In this document: positions 17,540 to 27,311 of the stretch, in pieces | How positions within the stretch are numbered: the first letter of the stretch is position 1 | Layout: each line of letters begins with the position of its first letter | NCBI GenBank assembly: GCA_006969905.1 | Contig: CP030887.1 | Location: 930,001-994,000, forward strand | Direction of reading: 5' to 3' | DNA length: 64,000 nucleotides | Source: Balneolaceae bacterium | GTDB taxonomy: Bacteria > Bacteroidota > Rhodothermia > Balneolales > Balneolaceae | Translations under genes and position numbers: made by a program | Notes under the pieces: generated by a model | Database searches by the model: none | The model's input: the letters and a program-made list of their open reading frames with translations, nothing else | Told to the model about the DNA's origin: nothing

Positions 17540-19033
17540 TCACTCAACCCATCCTTTACTTTTTTCTACGGCTTTGTTCCACTTGTATAAAAGCTCGCTG
17601 GCTTCATCTTTACCCATTTGGGGTTCAAAACGTTTTTCCTCCTGCCATTGTGCTTTGGTTTCCTCTGTATTTTTCCAAAAGCCAACAGCTAAACCCGCCA
17701 GGTAAGCGGCACCAAGGGCCGTAGTTTCTAAAACTTTTGGGCGGACAAGCGGAATTTGTAGGATATCTGATTGAAACTGCATTAATGTATTATTTACCGT
17801 TGCCCCGCCATCAACACGCAGCTCTTTGATTTGAATACCCGAATCTGCCTCCATTGCAGAAAGAACATCTTTAACCTGGAACGCAATCCCTTCAAGTGCA
17901 GCACGTGCAATATGCCCTGCCGTGGAGCCCCGGGTTAAACCAAAAATAGATCCGCGTGCCCGCTGATCCCAATGAGGAGCCCCTAAGCCTGCAAAAGCAG
18001 GAACCAAATATATACCTCCGCTATTCTTTTCTGTAAGTGCTAACTTTTCAATTTCTGACGAGGATTTTATGATTCCCAAACCATCCCGTAACCATTGAAC
18101 TACTGCCCCTGCTATAAAAATAGAGCCCTCGAGCGCATATATCGTTTTATCATCATATCCATAGCCAATTGTAGTGAGTAGGTTATTTTCTGACTCTACT
18201 GCTTCTTCACCCGTATTAAACATGATAAAAGAACCCGTTCCGTAAGTATTCTTCAGCATTCCGGGCTGTAAGCACATTTGTCCGAACATAGCTGCCTGTT
18301 GATCGCCTGCAATCCCCGCAATCGGAACCTCATGGGCAAAAATTGTGGTCTTTGTGTGGGCGTATACCTCACTTGAAGACTTCACTTCCGGCAACATACT
18401 TTCAGGAATTCCCATAAGCTCCAACAATTCCTTATCCCATTTATGCTCACGGATATTATATAACATGGTTCTGGAAGCATTGGTCACATCGGTAACATGG
18501 GTTTCTCCTTTAGTGAAATTCCAAACCAGCCAGCTATCAATAGTTCCGAAAGCCAGCTTTCCCTGGTCAGCCTTTTCCCTGGCACCATCTACATTTTCAA
18601 GAATCCAGCGAACTTTTGTTCCAGAAAAGTAGCTATCAATAATAAGTCCGGTTTTCTCTTTTACTTTTTCTGTCCAGCCCTCCTTTTTAAGCTTATCGCA
18701 ATAATCGGATGTTCTTCTGTCCTGCCAAACAATAGCATTGTAAACAGGCTTTCCGGTTTCCCGGTCCCAGACTACCGTTGTTTCCCTTTGGTTGGTTATC
18801 CCGATTGCTGCAATGGTTTTACCATCTGCTCCACACTCTGTTATTGCTTCTGCCACAACACCAGCCTGGGTTTTCCAAATCTCTGTGGGGTCATGCTCTA
18901 CCCAACCATCATTAGGAAAGTGTTGTTTAAACTCTTTTTGTGCAACCGCCTCTATTTCTCCGGAATGATTAAAAACAATAGCTCTTGAACTGGTTGTCCC
19001 CTGATCTATCGCTAAAACAAATCGTTTAGTCAT
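17540..19033 (-). CDS. glpK: Glycerol kinase
   Basis: Phosphorylates glycerol to glycerol-3-phosphate, the entry step of the pathway completed by GlpD. The proposed ATG at 19031-19033 gives [20 protein letters not shown], the standard FGGY N-terminus, with GGAG 8-12 bases upstream. An upstream ATG in frame adds 22 unlikely residues. Signatures include [17 protein letters not shown] (about 85), [26 protein letters not shown] and [17 protein letters not shown]. Length is 497 residues, typical. The glpK-to-glpD interval now contains the DUF559 unit. Confidence 0.96.
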   Translation of the reverse strand: MTKRFVLAIDQGTTSSRAIVFNHSGEIEAVAQKEFKQHFPNDGWVEHDPTEIWKTQAGVVAEAITECGADGKTIAAIGITNQRETTVVWDRETGKPVYNAIVWQDRRTSDYCDKLKKEGWTEKVKEKTGLIIDSYFSGTKVRWILENVDGAREKADQGKLAFGTIDSWLVWNFTKGETHVTDVTNASRTMLYNIREHKWDKELLELMGIPESMLPEVKSSSEVYAHTKTTIFAHEVPIAGIAGDQQAAMFGQMCLQPGMLKNTYGTGSFIMFNTGEEAVESENNLLTTIGYGYDDKTIYALEGSIFIAGAVVQWLRDGLGIIKSSSEIEKLALTEKNSGGIYLVPAFAGLGAPHWDQRARGSIFGLTRGSTAGHIARAALEGIAFQVKDVLSAMEADSGIQIKELRVDGGATVNNTLMQFQSDILQIPLVRPKVLETTALGAAYLAGLAVGFWKNTEETKAQWQEEKRFEPQMGKDEASELLYKWNKAVEKSKGWVE

Positions 19034-19123
19034 ATAAATATCTCCAATATTAAATCGGGCAATCTTTCTCCAATATGATTTAAATTGTGCCGAAATCAAA
19101 CTGAACCGTATTAAGTTTTTGTT

Positions 19124-20968
19124 TTGTCACTCCGGCTCCCTGTTTTACTTTCTGATCATGTTGTACTTCAACGAGACACTCCCGTTCGCCTGTGGGGTTG
19201 GGCTGATCCGGGATCTTTAGTTACTATTGTAATAGGCCCTGAGCAATACGAAGTGAAAACTAGCAAGACGGGGGTTTGGGAAGTTTTTATCAGGCCTTAT
19301 GATTCAGGAGGCCCCCATCAAATTCATTTTTTTTCCGGGGAAGAAGAACTGATTATTTCAGATGTGTTCTTTGGCGATGTCTGGGTGGCCGGAGGACAAT
19401 CTAATATGGAATGGAAATTAAAATGGGGAGTAGAGGATTGGGAACATGAAGTTGCCCAAAGTCATCTGCCCTTAATCCGGTTTTTTGAGGTTCCCAAAAA
19501 CCCCTCTTACAAAAAAGAAGTCGACTTTCCTTCTGGAGAATGGCGAGTTGCCTCACCTGAAATAACTTCTGGGTTCTCGGCCGTTGCCTGGTTTTTTGCA
19601 AAACGAAATCATCTTGAGAAAGGGATTCCTGTTGGAATTATAGACAGTACCTGGGGCGGTACACCCGCTGAGGCATGGACCCCGCTCACTACCCTTCTGG
19701 ATGTTCCGGGATACAAAAAAGAGGCTCTCTCAATTCTTAATGGAGAAACCAACAGGGGCCATGAGTTCGACAATTATCGAAAAGCTTCAGAACGTATTGA
19801 CTATCTGTTTAATCATGCTGACGAAGGCCTGGCTAAGGGGCTGCGCTTATCTGAATATGATGATTCTGACTGGAAATTGGTTTCAATCCACAAGAAACAA
19901 TTTGATCCGGCTATTCTTTGGTTAAGAACTCGTTTTCAAATCGAAGAAATTCCACCAAAACCTGTTTTGCTTGATACCGGAGATATTGATCAACAAGCCT
20001 TTGTTTATATAAATGGTGAATTCGTTGGAACGAAGCCCTGGTATGAACAAAACTCTTTGCTTGAGATCGATACAGGTATCCTGAAAAAAGGTGAGAACCT
20101 GATTGCCATCCGCGCCATTAATATGTGGGATAATTGCGTCAAGACTGGTTTTCAAAGGTCTCCATTTCTTACTTTCAACAACACAACCATTGAGCTTGAA
20201 ACAAACTGGAAGTACTCACTTTCTGCGGAAGCCCCCCTTCCCGAAATTATTCGATACGATTGGCAATGCGGATATCTTTACAACGGTATGATTCACCCGT
20301 TAACGACTTTTACTATTCGTGGATTCTTATGGTACCAGGGTGAACGTAATTCAGAGCATTATGAAAAATATTTTGCTCTCTTTTCTGCTTTAATTAAATC
20401 CTGGAGAACCACGTGGAACCAGGGCGACCTTCCCTTTCTTTTTGTACAACTTGCTGGTTATTTAAAACGATCTGAAACTCCGGAGGATACTGACTGGGCA
20501 CGACTACGAGAAGCCCAATCCAGGGCTCTTTCTTTACCAAACACAGGAATGGCTGTTGCTTTGGATGTTGGTGATATTGATGACATACATCCCCGAAATA
20601 AAAAGACTGTTGGAGATCGCTTATGGGCATCTGCTAAAAAGGTTGCCTTCAATGACCCGGGTATTCATTCAGGGCCAGCATATAAGAACCATTCTGTTGA
20701 AGGCTCATCAATCCGGATAACATTTGATTCTGCTGGTTCCGGCTTTTTGGTTAAAGGAGGCGGGGCTATAAAAGGATTTGCTATTGCAGGCCCCGACAAA
20801 AAGTTCTTTTGGGCAGAGGCGGTTATTGACAATTCTGATATCCTTGTTTCATCAACCTTCGTTCATAATCCAATTGCCGTTAGGTATGGTTGGGGAAATA
20901 ACCTTGAAGTAAACCTTTATAATAACGATGGGTTTCCGGTTGTCCCTTTCCGTACTGACGACTGGTAA
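19124..20968 (+). CDS. Sialate O-acetylesterase-like SGNH hydrolase
   Basis: A 614-residue carbohydrate acetylesterase family protein. It starts directly with [20 protein letters not shown], the beginning of the conserved domain. The nucleophile block is [14 protein letters not shown] (about 92-105), and the catalytic Asp/His pair is in [12 protein letters not shown] jelly-roll insert lies at about 210-350. Family members are normally secreted, but no signal peptide is encoded. The frame closes with TAA at 19112 just before the TTG used here, and no ATG is available. The 5' end may be truncated or the enzyme may be cytoplasmic. Confidence 0.8.
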   Translation: MSLRLPVLLSDHVVLQRDTPVRLWGWADPGSLVTIVIGPEQYEVKTSKTGVWEVFIRPYDSGGPHQIHFFSGEEELIISDVFFGDVWVAGGQSNMEWKLKWGVEDWEHEVAQSHLPLIRFFEVPKNPSYKKEVDFPSGEWRVASPEITSGFSAVAWFFAKRNHLEKGIPVGIIDSTWGGTPAEAWTPLTTLLDVPGYKKEALSILNGETNRGHEFDNYRKASERIDYLFNHADEGLAKGLRLSEYDDSDWKLVSIHKKQFDPAILWLRTRFQIEEIPPKPVLLDTGDIDQQAFVYINGEFVGTKPWYEQNSLLEIDTGILKKGENLIAIRAINMWDNCVKTGFQRSPFLTFNNTTIELETNWKYSLSAEAPLPEIIRYDWQCGYLYNGMIHPLTTFTIRGFLWYQGERNSEHYEKYFALFSALIKSWRTTWNQGDLPFLFVQLAGYLKRSETPEDTDWARLREAQSRALSLPNTGMAVALDVGDIDDIHPRNKKTVGDRLWASAKKVAFNDPGIHSGPAYKNHSVEGSSIRITFDSAGSGFLVKGGGAIKGFAIAGPDKKFFWAEAVIDNSDILVSSTFVHNPIAVRYGWGNNLEVNLYNNDGFPVVPFRTDDW

Positions 20969-21865
20969 TCAGTTCTCATTTTTGTCGAGAACCTCTATAC
21001 AACGGGACTTTCCTAACTCGTAAATATCTTTTGACCTGTGAAACTCAAAGGTTGCCGCTATATTCCTTGGAATACTTATAAGCACTTCCGGTTTATATAT
21101 TTGAATCATTAACGATGTGAGCCGGTCCTGGGTGAATGTAAAGGTGGTTTCCATCAATCCCATTAAAGAGAACTCTTCCTCCTCATCTTCCGGTTTTTCT
21201 ATTTTTTTGGTGTAGTTTTTTACAGAATCCGGGAGCATTCGCTCCAGCCATTTTTGGATGTCATTTTTCTTTTCGGTTTCCTTTTTACTTTTACGGGGCA
21301 ACTTTAAACCCTCTTCAGCCGGGCCATTCAGATCAACCGCTACAATAATTGCTTCTTTTTCCTTCTTGGCTAAATCTATAGGCAATGGGTTCAGTACCCC
21401 GCCATCAACCAGGAGTTTATTCCCTTGAATTACCGGTGTAAATAAACCCGGAATAGAAACCGATGCCCTTAGTGCTTTGAATAAATCCCCTTTTTTGAAA
21501 TATACTTCCTTGTTGTTCTTCATATCAGTAGCAACAACAGTAAACGGGATTTTAAAATCCTCGATATTAAGATCTCCGGTCATTTCTTTCAGCTTGGCAA
21601 ATATCTTTTCTCCTTTTACAAATCCCTGTTTTGTAAAAGTGAAATCCATCAGGTCAAAAACATCCGACCTTGAAAGATTGAATAGCCAGTCTTTGTATTC
21701 TTTTAAATGACCCGAAGCATAAAACCCGCCTATTACTGCCCCCATTGAACAACCTATTATCTCAACTATTTCGTAGCCCCTTTTCTCCAGCTCCTCAATA
21801 ACAGCGATATGCGCAATCCCTCTTGCCCCCCCGCTTCCCAAAACCAGGTGTACTTTTTTACTCAT
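20969..21865 (-). CDS. Patatin-like phospholipase (RssA type)
   Basis: A serine hydrolase with a Ser-Asp dyad. LGSGGARGIAHIAVIEEL is the oxyanion loop near residue 10. The nucleophile elbow GCSMGAVIGG is at about 38-47, and the catalytic Asp is in LLVDGGVLNPLP at about 150. A charged insertion rich in Lys and Glu (about 195-240) precedes the last helices. There is no signal peptide, so it probably acts in the cytoplasm on lipids. It converges with the esterase gene, with stops directly abutting. Substrate is unknown. Confidence 0.88.
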   Translation of the reverse strand: MSKKVHLVLGSGGARGIAHIAVIEELEKRGYEIVEIIGCSMGAVIGGFYASGHLKEYKDWLFNLSRSDVFDLMDFTFTKQGFVKGEKIFAKLKEMTGDLNIEDFKIPFTVVATDMKNNKEVYFKKGDLFKALRASVSIPGLFTPVIQGNKLLVDGGVLNPLPIDLAKKEKEAIIVAVDLNGPAEEGLKLPRKSKKETEKKNDIQKWLERMLPDSVKNYTKKIEKPEDEEEEFSLMGLMETTFTFTQDRLTSLMIQIYKPEVLISIPRNIAATFEFHRSKDIYELGKSRCIEVLDKNEN

Positions 21866-21904
21866 CTTATTCTCTAAGTCTGATTTTGTCCGTTTTTGAT
21901 TCCC

Positions 21905-23377
21905 TTATTTTTCAATGCTGCACCCTGAACTTTCTTCCGCCATTCTAACCAACTCCCAATAGGGAGGTGTGTATCCTTTTTCTTTTTCGAATGTTTCCGC
22001 TTTAGAAATTACTGTTTCTTTCAGCTTTTCGTGCCTTTCTACAAAAGAATTGTTTTTGAGTGCCTGTACGGCATTCATTCCTTCGGGAATAGGGCCTTCG
22101 CTTCCAAATATATTCTTTATCCCGCTATATAATTTAATAACCCGGGCAACAGGGAGCATCAGGATATTGTAATCAACTCTTTCTCCTTTATCTGCACACA
22201 TAAGTAATGCATCAATTACTGCATTATAAATATGGTCATCATACAGGGATTCTGAATCTCTCCACTCAGCTACAACCGAAAGTTGCGGATCGTACTCCAG
22301 GTCAGAGGGCATTTGTGTTACAAAGTTCTCTACCCCAAAAGTATTAAGTAACGAAACCACTCCCTGAGACGAAATAGTAGACTCGGCCTGCCAAAGTTGG
22401 ATCCCGTTATTCTTATAGGTATATGATCCCACCTCTGAACAAAACATGGCTTCCGGGTCAAAGAAGTTCATTTTAAAGTCGTAGGGGATGTGCCGTTCCT
22501 GAACTTCCTCGAACATTTCTTTTGCTGCAATATGAGGAAGCATTGGGTTTTCCCGGATCTGGGGCAGGTCTGCTCTTGGTCTTAATACCATAAACCGAAG
22601 CTTTCGGTCTTTGATATACTCTTCTAACGTAGCTATAGCAACACCCCGCTCAATATGTGCTTCCACCATATAGGGTATATTTGTCCCTTCCTCAACGTAG
22701 ATCAAAGCCACATGCGAAAAGTTTCCGGGAAAATCATTACCCCTTGATATAAGTGCTGATACTTCCACCCCTCCCCGCGACACTAATAAATCACCACTGT
22801 GTACTTCTATTCCAAGTATATTTGTTGATGGTGTAGCTGACGGCTCATCTTTTACATAAAGCACCGGAAATACGTGTTGTTTCGATTGAAGATTAACCTC
22901 CTCTACGGCTGCCCGCATCCCATAAAGCATTTTATATAATGCAATCCGGGTTTCCATTTTTTCTATATCCCAGTTTATTGATTGCTCTTTTATCAATAGC
23001 CGGGCTTTATTATAGACGTTAAAGAAATCCTCATTCTGTGTTTCCTGTGCAGCAACCAAAGATGCCAGGTTAAAGAAACTGTTTAAAAAAGGTTCCAACC
23101 TTGGATCATTGGGTGTAAACCCATCTTCGGTTAGTTGATTTAAGCGGGTTTGGAGATCTGATACCAGTAACTCTACCTGAATTTGTATCGACTCCGGGTT
23201 TTCCTTGCGAATCATTGCAAACTGATCTTCCAGTCGATTCCACCTGTTATCCTGGTTCCAGATAAAAGGCGTTGAGTTTCCTTCGCTTTCGATAGTAATG
23301 GAAGTATCTCCCGGGATCATGAGTAATCCGTAGATGACAAAAAAACCACTTAAAACATATAGAACCTTCTTTTTCAT
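21905..23377 (-). CDS. YiiX-like permuted NlpC/P60 amidase, membrane-anchored
   Basis: A 490-residue protein with an N-terminal hydrophobic anchor (VLYVLSGFFVIYGLLMIP). A helical region (30-170) precedes a permuted papain-like domain. That domain opens with GDLLVSRGGVEVSALIS, has the catalytic His in NFSHVALIYVEEG, and the Cys in EAMFCSEVGSYTYKNNGI (about 330). In permuted YiiX-type enzymes the His block precedes the Cys block, as here. These enzymes hydrolyse lipid or peptidoglycan amide bonds; the substrate of this one is unknown. It lies 39 bp upstream of the patatin gene on the same strand, suggesting a lipid/envelope operon. Confidence 0.75.
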   Translation of the reverse strand: MKKKVLYVLSGFFVIYGLLMIPGDTSITIESEGNSTPFIWNQDNRWNRLEDQFAMIRKENPESIQIQVELLVSDLQTRLNQLTEDGFTPNDPRLEPFLNSFFNLASLVAAQETQNEDFFNVYNKARLLIKEQSINWDIEKMETRIALYKMLYGMRAAVEEVNLQSKQHVFPVLYVKDEPSATPSTNILGIEVHSGDLLVSRGGVEVSALISRGNDFPGNFSHVALIYVEEGTNIPYMVEAHIERGVAIATLEEYIKDRKLRFMVLRPRADLPQIRENPMLPHIAAKEMFEEVQERHIPYDFKMNFFDPEAMFCSEVGSYTYKNNGIQLWQAESTISSQGVVSLLNTFGVENFVTQMPSDLEYDPQLSVVAEWRDSESLYDDHIYNAVIDALLMCADKGERVDYNILMLPVARVIKLYSGIKNIFGSEGPIPEGMNAVQALKNNSFVERHEKLKETVISKAETFEKEKGYTPPYWELVRMAEESSGCSIEK

Positions 23378-23528
23378 GATTTGAATTTAAACAAAGCCAA
23401 ACGTCATCCCGAATTTATTTAGATGTCCTTGTTGAAAATTCATTTCGGTTATCCTTATCCCTGAGTGCTTAAGAGAAGCACCTTATGGTTTTAATACAAG
23501 ATTTCCTTCCAATCTGTTTTTTGTTTTT

Positions 23529-23968
23529 GTCATCCTGAGCATACCTGCGAAGGATCTACACAATTATTGTAAGGAATTGATATAGAAACAATCCAACTTA
23601 ACATGAATAAACAGTTCTACACTTACATTGTCACCAACCCAAATAGAACGGTTCTTTATACTGGAGTTGAAGATGAAGAGCGGAGCGAATTGTAACTCAT
23701 TATTTAAGCAGAGGAAATAAAGAAACCTTTGCAGGTAAAAACTTCTGTTATTGCCTTATTTGGTATGATATTTTTCTACTTCTCATGAAGCAATACAATG
23801 TGAAAAATATATAAAAGGGAAGAAGAGAAAATGGAAGGAAGAACTGATTAGCAAGAATAATCCTGATTGGAAGTTTTTGAATGAAATTGTTTTAGGCGAG
23901 TGGCCACCTGATAAAACATTAGCTTTTTAATAGCTTTGCAGATCCTTCGCAGGTATGCTCAGGATGAC
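23529..23968. mobile_element. Palindrome-flanked unit carrying a decayed GIY-YIG nuclease gene
   Basis: A perfect 29-bp inverted repeat bounds the unit: left arm 23529-23557 (starts GTCATCCTGAGC), right arm 23940-23968 (ends GCTCAGGATGAC). Inside lies one broken GIY-YIG gene. Inner borders are ACACAA and TGCAGA, identical to those of the 75-bp element at 15396. A further single arm (GTCATCCCGAAT) occurs at about 23403. Confidence 0.7.
23603..23930 (+). pseudogene. GIY-YIG endonuclease, broken by two frameshifts
   Basis: Three frames together give a complete GIY-YIG domain. Frame one from ATG 23603 reads MNKQFYTYIVTNPNRTVLYTG and continues to a stop at about 23691. Another frame gives VTHYLSRGNKETFAGKNFCY. 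The third gives EAIQCEKYIKGKKRKWKEEL, then NPDWKFLNEIVLGEWPP, to the TAA at 23928. The family pattern is Y-x-Y-I plus LYTGV, then HYLNRG..TFAG, then REKxIKGW, then NPxWxxLN; the R of the catalytic GVTNDLxRR helix is damaged. Frameshifts lie near 23690 and 23775. It is the cargo of the inverted-repeat unit around it. Confidence 0.85.
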
Positions 23969-24017
23969 TTAAAACAATCCCAATGTTAAAATCCTGAAGT
24001 TCACTTAGAACTTTTAC

Positions 24018-24905
24018 TCAAACACTTCTCAAAATCCCTTCTTTCATATCCACCAGGCTTTCTATTTGATTGAAGTGCTCTATTCCCTCACCCATCACAA
24101 ATAAAGGAACTTCATTTCGTGTATGGGTTTTAACCGAAAGATCCTCCAGGTTTCCATGGTCGCTGGTAATCACTAAAACATCCCGGCTTCGTTTATTCTT
24201 TATAATGTGCAATAAAAACTCATCTAGGGGTTTTAATACTCGTTCCGCATCATCGTGGTTTTTATTATGCCCTGCTTTGTCGGTGAGATAATATTCGTAC
24301 AAAACCAGGTCATAATCCTGAACTACGTTTAATAATCTCTGTGCAGCATCTGTTGCCGTAATTTTCGGGATATCAATATCCAGGCGTTCTCTCCAGGCAT
24401 TTTGTACAATTTCTGCGGTCAATGCCTCCTCGTTTAGTACTTCTTCCGTAGAGTTTAATCGTACTTCTGCACTTTTTGTCATTAGCGTTGTACAGCTCCA
24501 CCGGTTTCTGCGTTCAGAAAGCTCAAAGAAAATGGGAGGATACGCATTCATGAAGTATGGTTTTTTTCCCGCTTCTTTCACAGCATGAAAAATGCTCTGT
24601 TCCTGCAGTAAGTATTTTATTCCCGAATGAGGAAACGGCCCAAAATGCTTTCCAATCACTTTTGACGCATTCTCCCCGGTAAATAATGTGGTTTGGCCGG
24701 TTCCGCTCTGCGGAAAACCTTCTATATTAAGATTTGCATCAATGGGTTTGTAAATATGACCTGCTTCTGTTACCTGATCACCGCCATTGTGAAAGTTCCC
24801 AGCTGAAAGAAGCTCAAAGCTTTCGTACGTATGGTTATAAAATGGATTTTCTTCCGATGATTTCCCAATACCTACCCCATCAATAAATATGAAAATAACC
24901 GCCAA
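24018..24905 (-). CDS. Alkaline-phosphatase-superfamily metalloenzyme, phosphomutase-like
   Basis: A 295-residue protein with metal-site motifs of the phosphoglycerate mutase/phosphopentomutase branch. These are FIDGVGIGKSS (about 6-16), SGTGQTTLFTGENAS with the nucleophile Thr, and YEYYLTDKAGHNKNHDDAE. VITSDHGNLED and KTHTRNEVPLFV follow. It is shorter than true phosphoglycerate mutases (about 510) and phosphopentomutases (about 390), so it lacks the large cap insert. The actual substrate is unknown. It starts one base after the dtd stop, so the two form an operon. Confidence 0.75.
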   Translation of the reverse strand: MAVIFIFIDGVGIGKSSEENPFYNHTYESFELLSAGNFHNGGDQVTEAGHIYKPIDANLNIEGFPQSGTGQTTLFTGENASKVIGKHFGPFPHSGIKYLLQEQSIFHAVKEAGKKPYFMNAYPPIFFELSERRNRWSCTTLMTKSAEVRLNSTEEVLNEEALTAEIVQNAWRERLDIDIPKITATDAAQRLLNVVQDYDLVLYEYYLTDKAGHNKNHDDAERVLKPLDEFLLHIIKNKRSRDVLVITSDHGNLEDLSVKTHTRNEVPLFVMGEGIEHFNQIESLVDMKEGILRSV

Positions 24906-24906
24906 A

Positions 24907-25347
24907 CTATTTCTCCAGTATCAGGGTAACCGGACCGTCATTAACGAGTTCAACATCCATCATAGCAGCAAATTTACCGGTTTGTATGTCCAGGTCTGAA
25001 TGTTCTTTAAGGTATGTAACCATATCTTCGTACATTGGTTCTGCTTTTTCAGGGCGGGCAGCTTCTATATAACTGGGCCGGGTTCCTTTTTTGGCATCAC
25101 CGTATAAGGTGAATTGGGAAACAACGAGAATTCCTCCCCTTACGTCCGTAATTGATCTGTTCATTTTTCCATCTTCATCCTCAAAAACACGAACCTTCAA
25201 TATCTTTTCACACATCCACTCCATTTGTTCCTTGGTATCCTCCTGGTGTACACCCACCAGTAGTAATAATCCCTTTTCAATAGCGCCGGTTATTTCTTTA
25301 CCAACGGTTACCGATGCCGACTTTACGCGCTGAACAACTACTTTCAT
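24907..25347 (-). CDS. dtd: D-aminoacyl-tRNA deacylase
   Basis: Hydrolyses D-amino acids (and glycine) mischarged to tRNA. The ATG at 25345-25347 gives MKVVVQRVKSASVTV, the standard N-terminus. An upstream ATG adds only four residues. The conserved SQFTLYGDAKKGTRPSY (about residues 79-95) has the SQxTL motif, and the C-terminal NDGPVTL(I) carries the Gly-cisPro-type end. Length is 146 residues, normal for Dtd. Upstream is the AT-rich candidate origin region. Confidence 0.95.
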   Translation of the reverse strand: MKVVVQRVKSASVTVGKEITGAIEKGLLLLVGVHQEDTKEQMEWMCEKILKVRVFEDEDGKMNRSITDVRGGILVVSQFTLYGDAKKGTRPSYIEAARPEKAEPMYEDMVTYLKEHSDLDIQTGKFAAMMDVELVNDGPVTLILEK

Positions 25348-25359
25348 ATTTATAAACAA

Positions 25360-25782
25360 TGTGGATTACTATGTTAACTACCAACAGGTAACTTTTGGAT
25401 AACAAAAAATCATTCAGATTGTCCATAAGTTTCCACAATCTGAACTCTGAATCAACAATCAAAAAGAATAACTTTTACTGTGTATTTTTAAAAACCTTTT
25501 TTATGTGTAATACAGGTGCAACTGTTTACAACTTTTTTTTAATTTCTATAAGTAACTGTTTGTACAAAAAAGGTTGTAAACAATTCTTTCCACATAGCTT
25601 TGTCAATAATTGTTTATAAAAAGGAAAAGTTTTTTATCCACAAATCCACATACTCTACTATTATCTACTAAAAATTTAAATTTTATTTTACTCGTCTAAT
25701 ACCGTGTGGAAAAGATTTTGAAAAAGCTCTCATAAAGATTTTTTAAAACGGGTATATTTATTTCAGATTAACCGGAGCAGAT
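25360..25782. other. AT-rich DnaA-box cluster, candidate replication origin
   Basis: A 420-bp divergent gap with no convincing gene. It contains one perfect DnaA box TTATCCACA (25634-25642). Three sites differ by one base: TGTGGATTA (25360-25368), TTTGGATAA (25394-25402) and TGTGGAAAA (25705-25713). Several two-mismatch sites occur, for example AAATCCACA at 25642. A 16-bp inverted repeat (25524-25539 with 25566-25581, 15/16 matching) begins GTTTACAAC. An A/T-only tract follows at about 25670-25690, a possible unwinding element. dnaA is not adjacent. Confidence 0.4.
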
Positions 25783-26298
25783 ATGGATAAAAGATTCCCC
25801 ATCGGCAAACTTTCATTTTCAGATGATTATACATCAGTTCAACTCAAATCCTGGATTAAAGAAATTGAGCTTCTTCCTTCCCTGATCAGAACGGAAATTT
25901 CTAAATGTTCTGCTGAGGATTTGAATACTGCTTACCGGGATGGCGGTTGGACTGTTCAGCAGGTGGTTGAGCATGTGCTGGACAGCCATCTAAATGCAAT
26001 TACTCGTTTGAAACTGGCACTTTCGGAAAATGAACCAACGATTCGACCATATCACCAGGAAAAATGGGTGCAGCTGGAATCAAAGTTCAAAACCCCCATC
26101 GAGCTTACATTAAGCCAATTAGAAGACTGCCATGCAAAACTGGTATTGATTTACCGTAGCCTGGATAAGGATGATTGGAAAAAAGCCTATGTAAATCCGG
26201 AATCAGGAAAATTCAGTTTAGCAAAATCTGCAGCTTTATATGCCTGGCATGGTAATCATCATTTGGCGCATATTCGCCTTGTAACAAAAAATCTATAA
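25783..26298 (+). CDS. DinB-like metal-dependent hydrolase, bacillithiol-transferase (YfiT/BstA) type
   Basis: A 171-residue four-helix DinB-fold protein. The start MDKRFPIGKL, the block GGWTVQQVVEHVLDSHLNAITRL with the first metal His, and YAWHGNHHLAHI with two more His match the YfiT/BstA branch. That branch conjugates bacillithiol to electrophiles. It is followed 8 bp later by purM on the same strand. Bacillithiol use by this organism is inferred from family membership only; no bshA-C genes are in the window. Confidence 0.85.
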   Translation: MDKRFPIGKLSFSDDYTSVQLKSWIKEIELLPSLIRTEISKCSAEDLNTAYRDGGWTVQQVVEHVLDSHLNAITRLKLALSENEPTIRPYHQEKWVQLESKFKTPIELTLSQLEDCHAKLVLIYRSLDKDDWKKAYVNPESGKFSLAKSAALYAWHGNHHLAHIRLVTKNL

Positions 26299-26306
26299 GC
26301 AATTTC

Positions 26307-27311
26307 ATGACCAAGAAGTCATTCACGTATAAAGATTCCGGGGTAGATATTAAAGCCGGGGAAAAACTGGTTAACTCGATAAAAGGGATAGTAAAAGAAA
26401 CCCACAGTCCGGATGTACTTTCCAATATTGGTGGGTTTGGGGGATTTTTTAAACCGGATCTCGGAGCTTTTAAAAACCCGGTTTTTGTGAGTTCGGTAGA
26501 TGGTGTTGGAACCAAGTTGATTGTAGCTTTTAAAGCGGGAAAGTATGACACCGTTGGCCAGGATCTGGTTAATCATTGTGTGAATGATATTGCCGTATGT
26601 GGGGCAACTCCCTTATTCTTTCTGGATTATTTCTCAACCGGGAAACTGGAGCAGCATGTGGGATATGAGGTTATTAAAGGTTTTGCCACAGCTTGTAAGG
26701 AGAACGGAGTAGCTTTAATAGGTGGTGAAACTGCGGAAATGCCGGACATTTACGGGGAAGGAGAATTTGACCTCGCGGGAACCATTGTGGGTATTGTGGA
26801 TGAAGATAAAGTGATAAACGGTGCCGGAATTAAGAAAGATGATGTGTTGATTGGATTCAAAAGTTCAGGATTACACACCAATGGCTATTCCCTGGCAAGA
26901 AAAGTATTGTTCAGTGAATATAAGGTGAATGATTATGTAGAAGAATTGGGCAGTACAGTAGCTGAGGAATTATTAAAGGTTCACCGATCTTATTTATCAC
27001 ACATTACCACTTTAAAGGATATAGAAGGAGTAAATGGGTTTTCTCATATCACAGGTGGTGGAATGGTTGGGAATACCAAGCGTATTCTGCCTGAAGGATT
27101 AACTCTGGATGTTAATTGGACAAGCTGGGAACGCCCAAATGTGTATAAACTCATCCAGGAAATTGGAAATGTACCGGAAGAAGATATGCAGGCAACTTTT
27201 AACCTGGGAATAGGATTGGTGGCTGTTGTTTCACACTCAGCACTGGATGCGGTAAAAACAAAAGCTGAAGAATTAGGAGAAGAAGTTTTTAAAGTTGGGA
27301 GAGTGGTTTAG
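26307..27311 (+). CDS. purM: Phosphoribosylformylglycinamidine cyclo-ligase
   Basis: Makes aminoimidazole ribotide in purine synthesis. The 334 residues include KSFTYKDSGVDIKAGEKLV, FVSSVDGVGTKLIVA and GQDLVNHCVNDIAVCGATPLF. GGETAEMPDIY, FKSSGLHTNGYSLARK and HITGGGMVGNTKRIL complete the PurM signature. Its stop overlaps the convergent membrane-protein gene by four bases. It is probably co-transcribed with the bacillithiol-transferase-like gene. Confidence 0.96.
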   Translation: MTKKSFTYKDSGVDIKAGEKLVNSIKGIVKETHSPDVLSNIGGFGGFFKPDLGAFKNPVFVSSVDGVGTKLIVAFKAGKYDTVGQDLVNHCVNDIAVCGATPLFFLDYFSTGKLEQHVGYEVIKGFATACKENGVALIGGETAEMPDIYGEGEFDLAGTIVGIVDEDKVINGAGIKKDDVLIGFKSSGLHTNGYSLARKVLFSEYKVNDYVEELGSTVAEELLKVHRSYLSHITTLKDIEGVNGFSHITGGGMVGNTKRILPEGLTLDVNWTSWERPNVYKLIQEIGNVPEEDMQATFNLGIGLVAVVSHSALDAVKTKAEELGEEVFKVGRVV

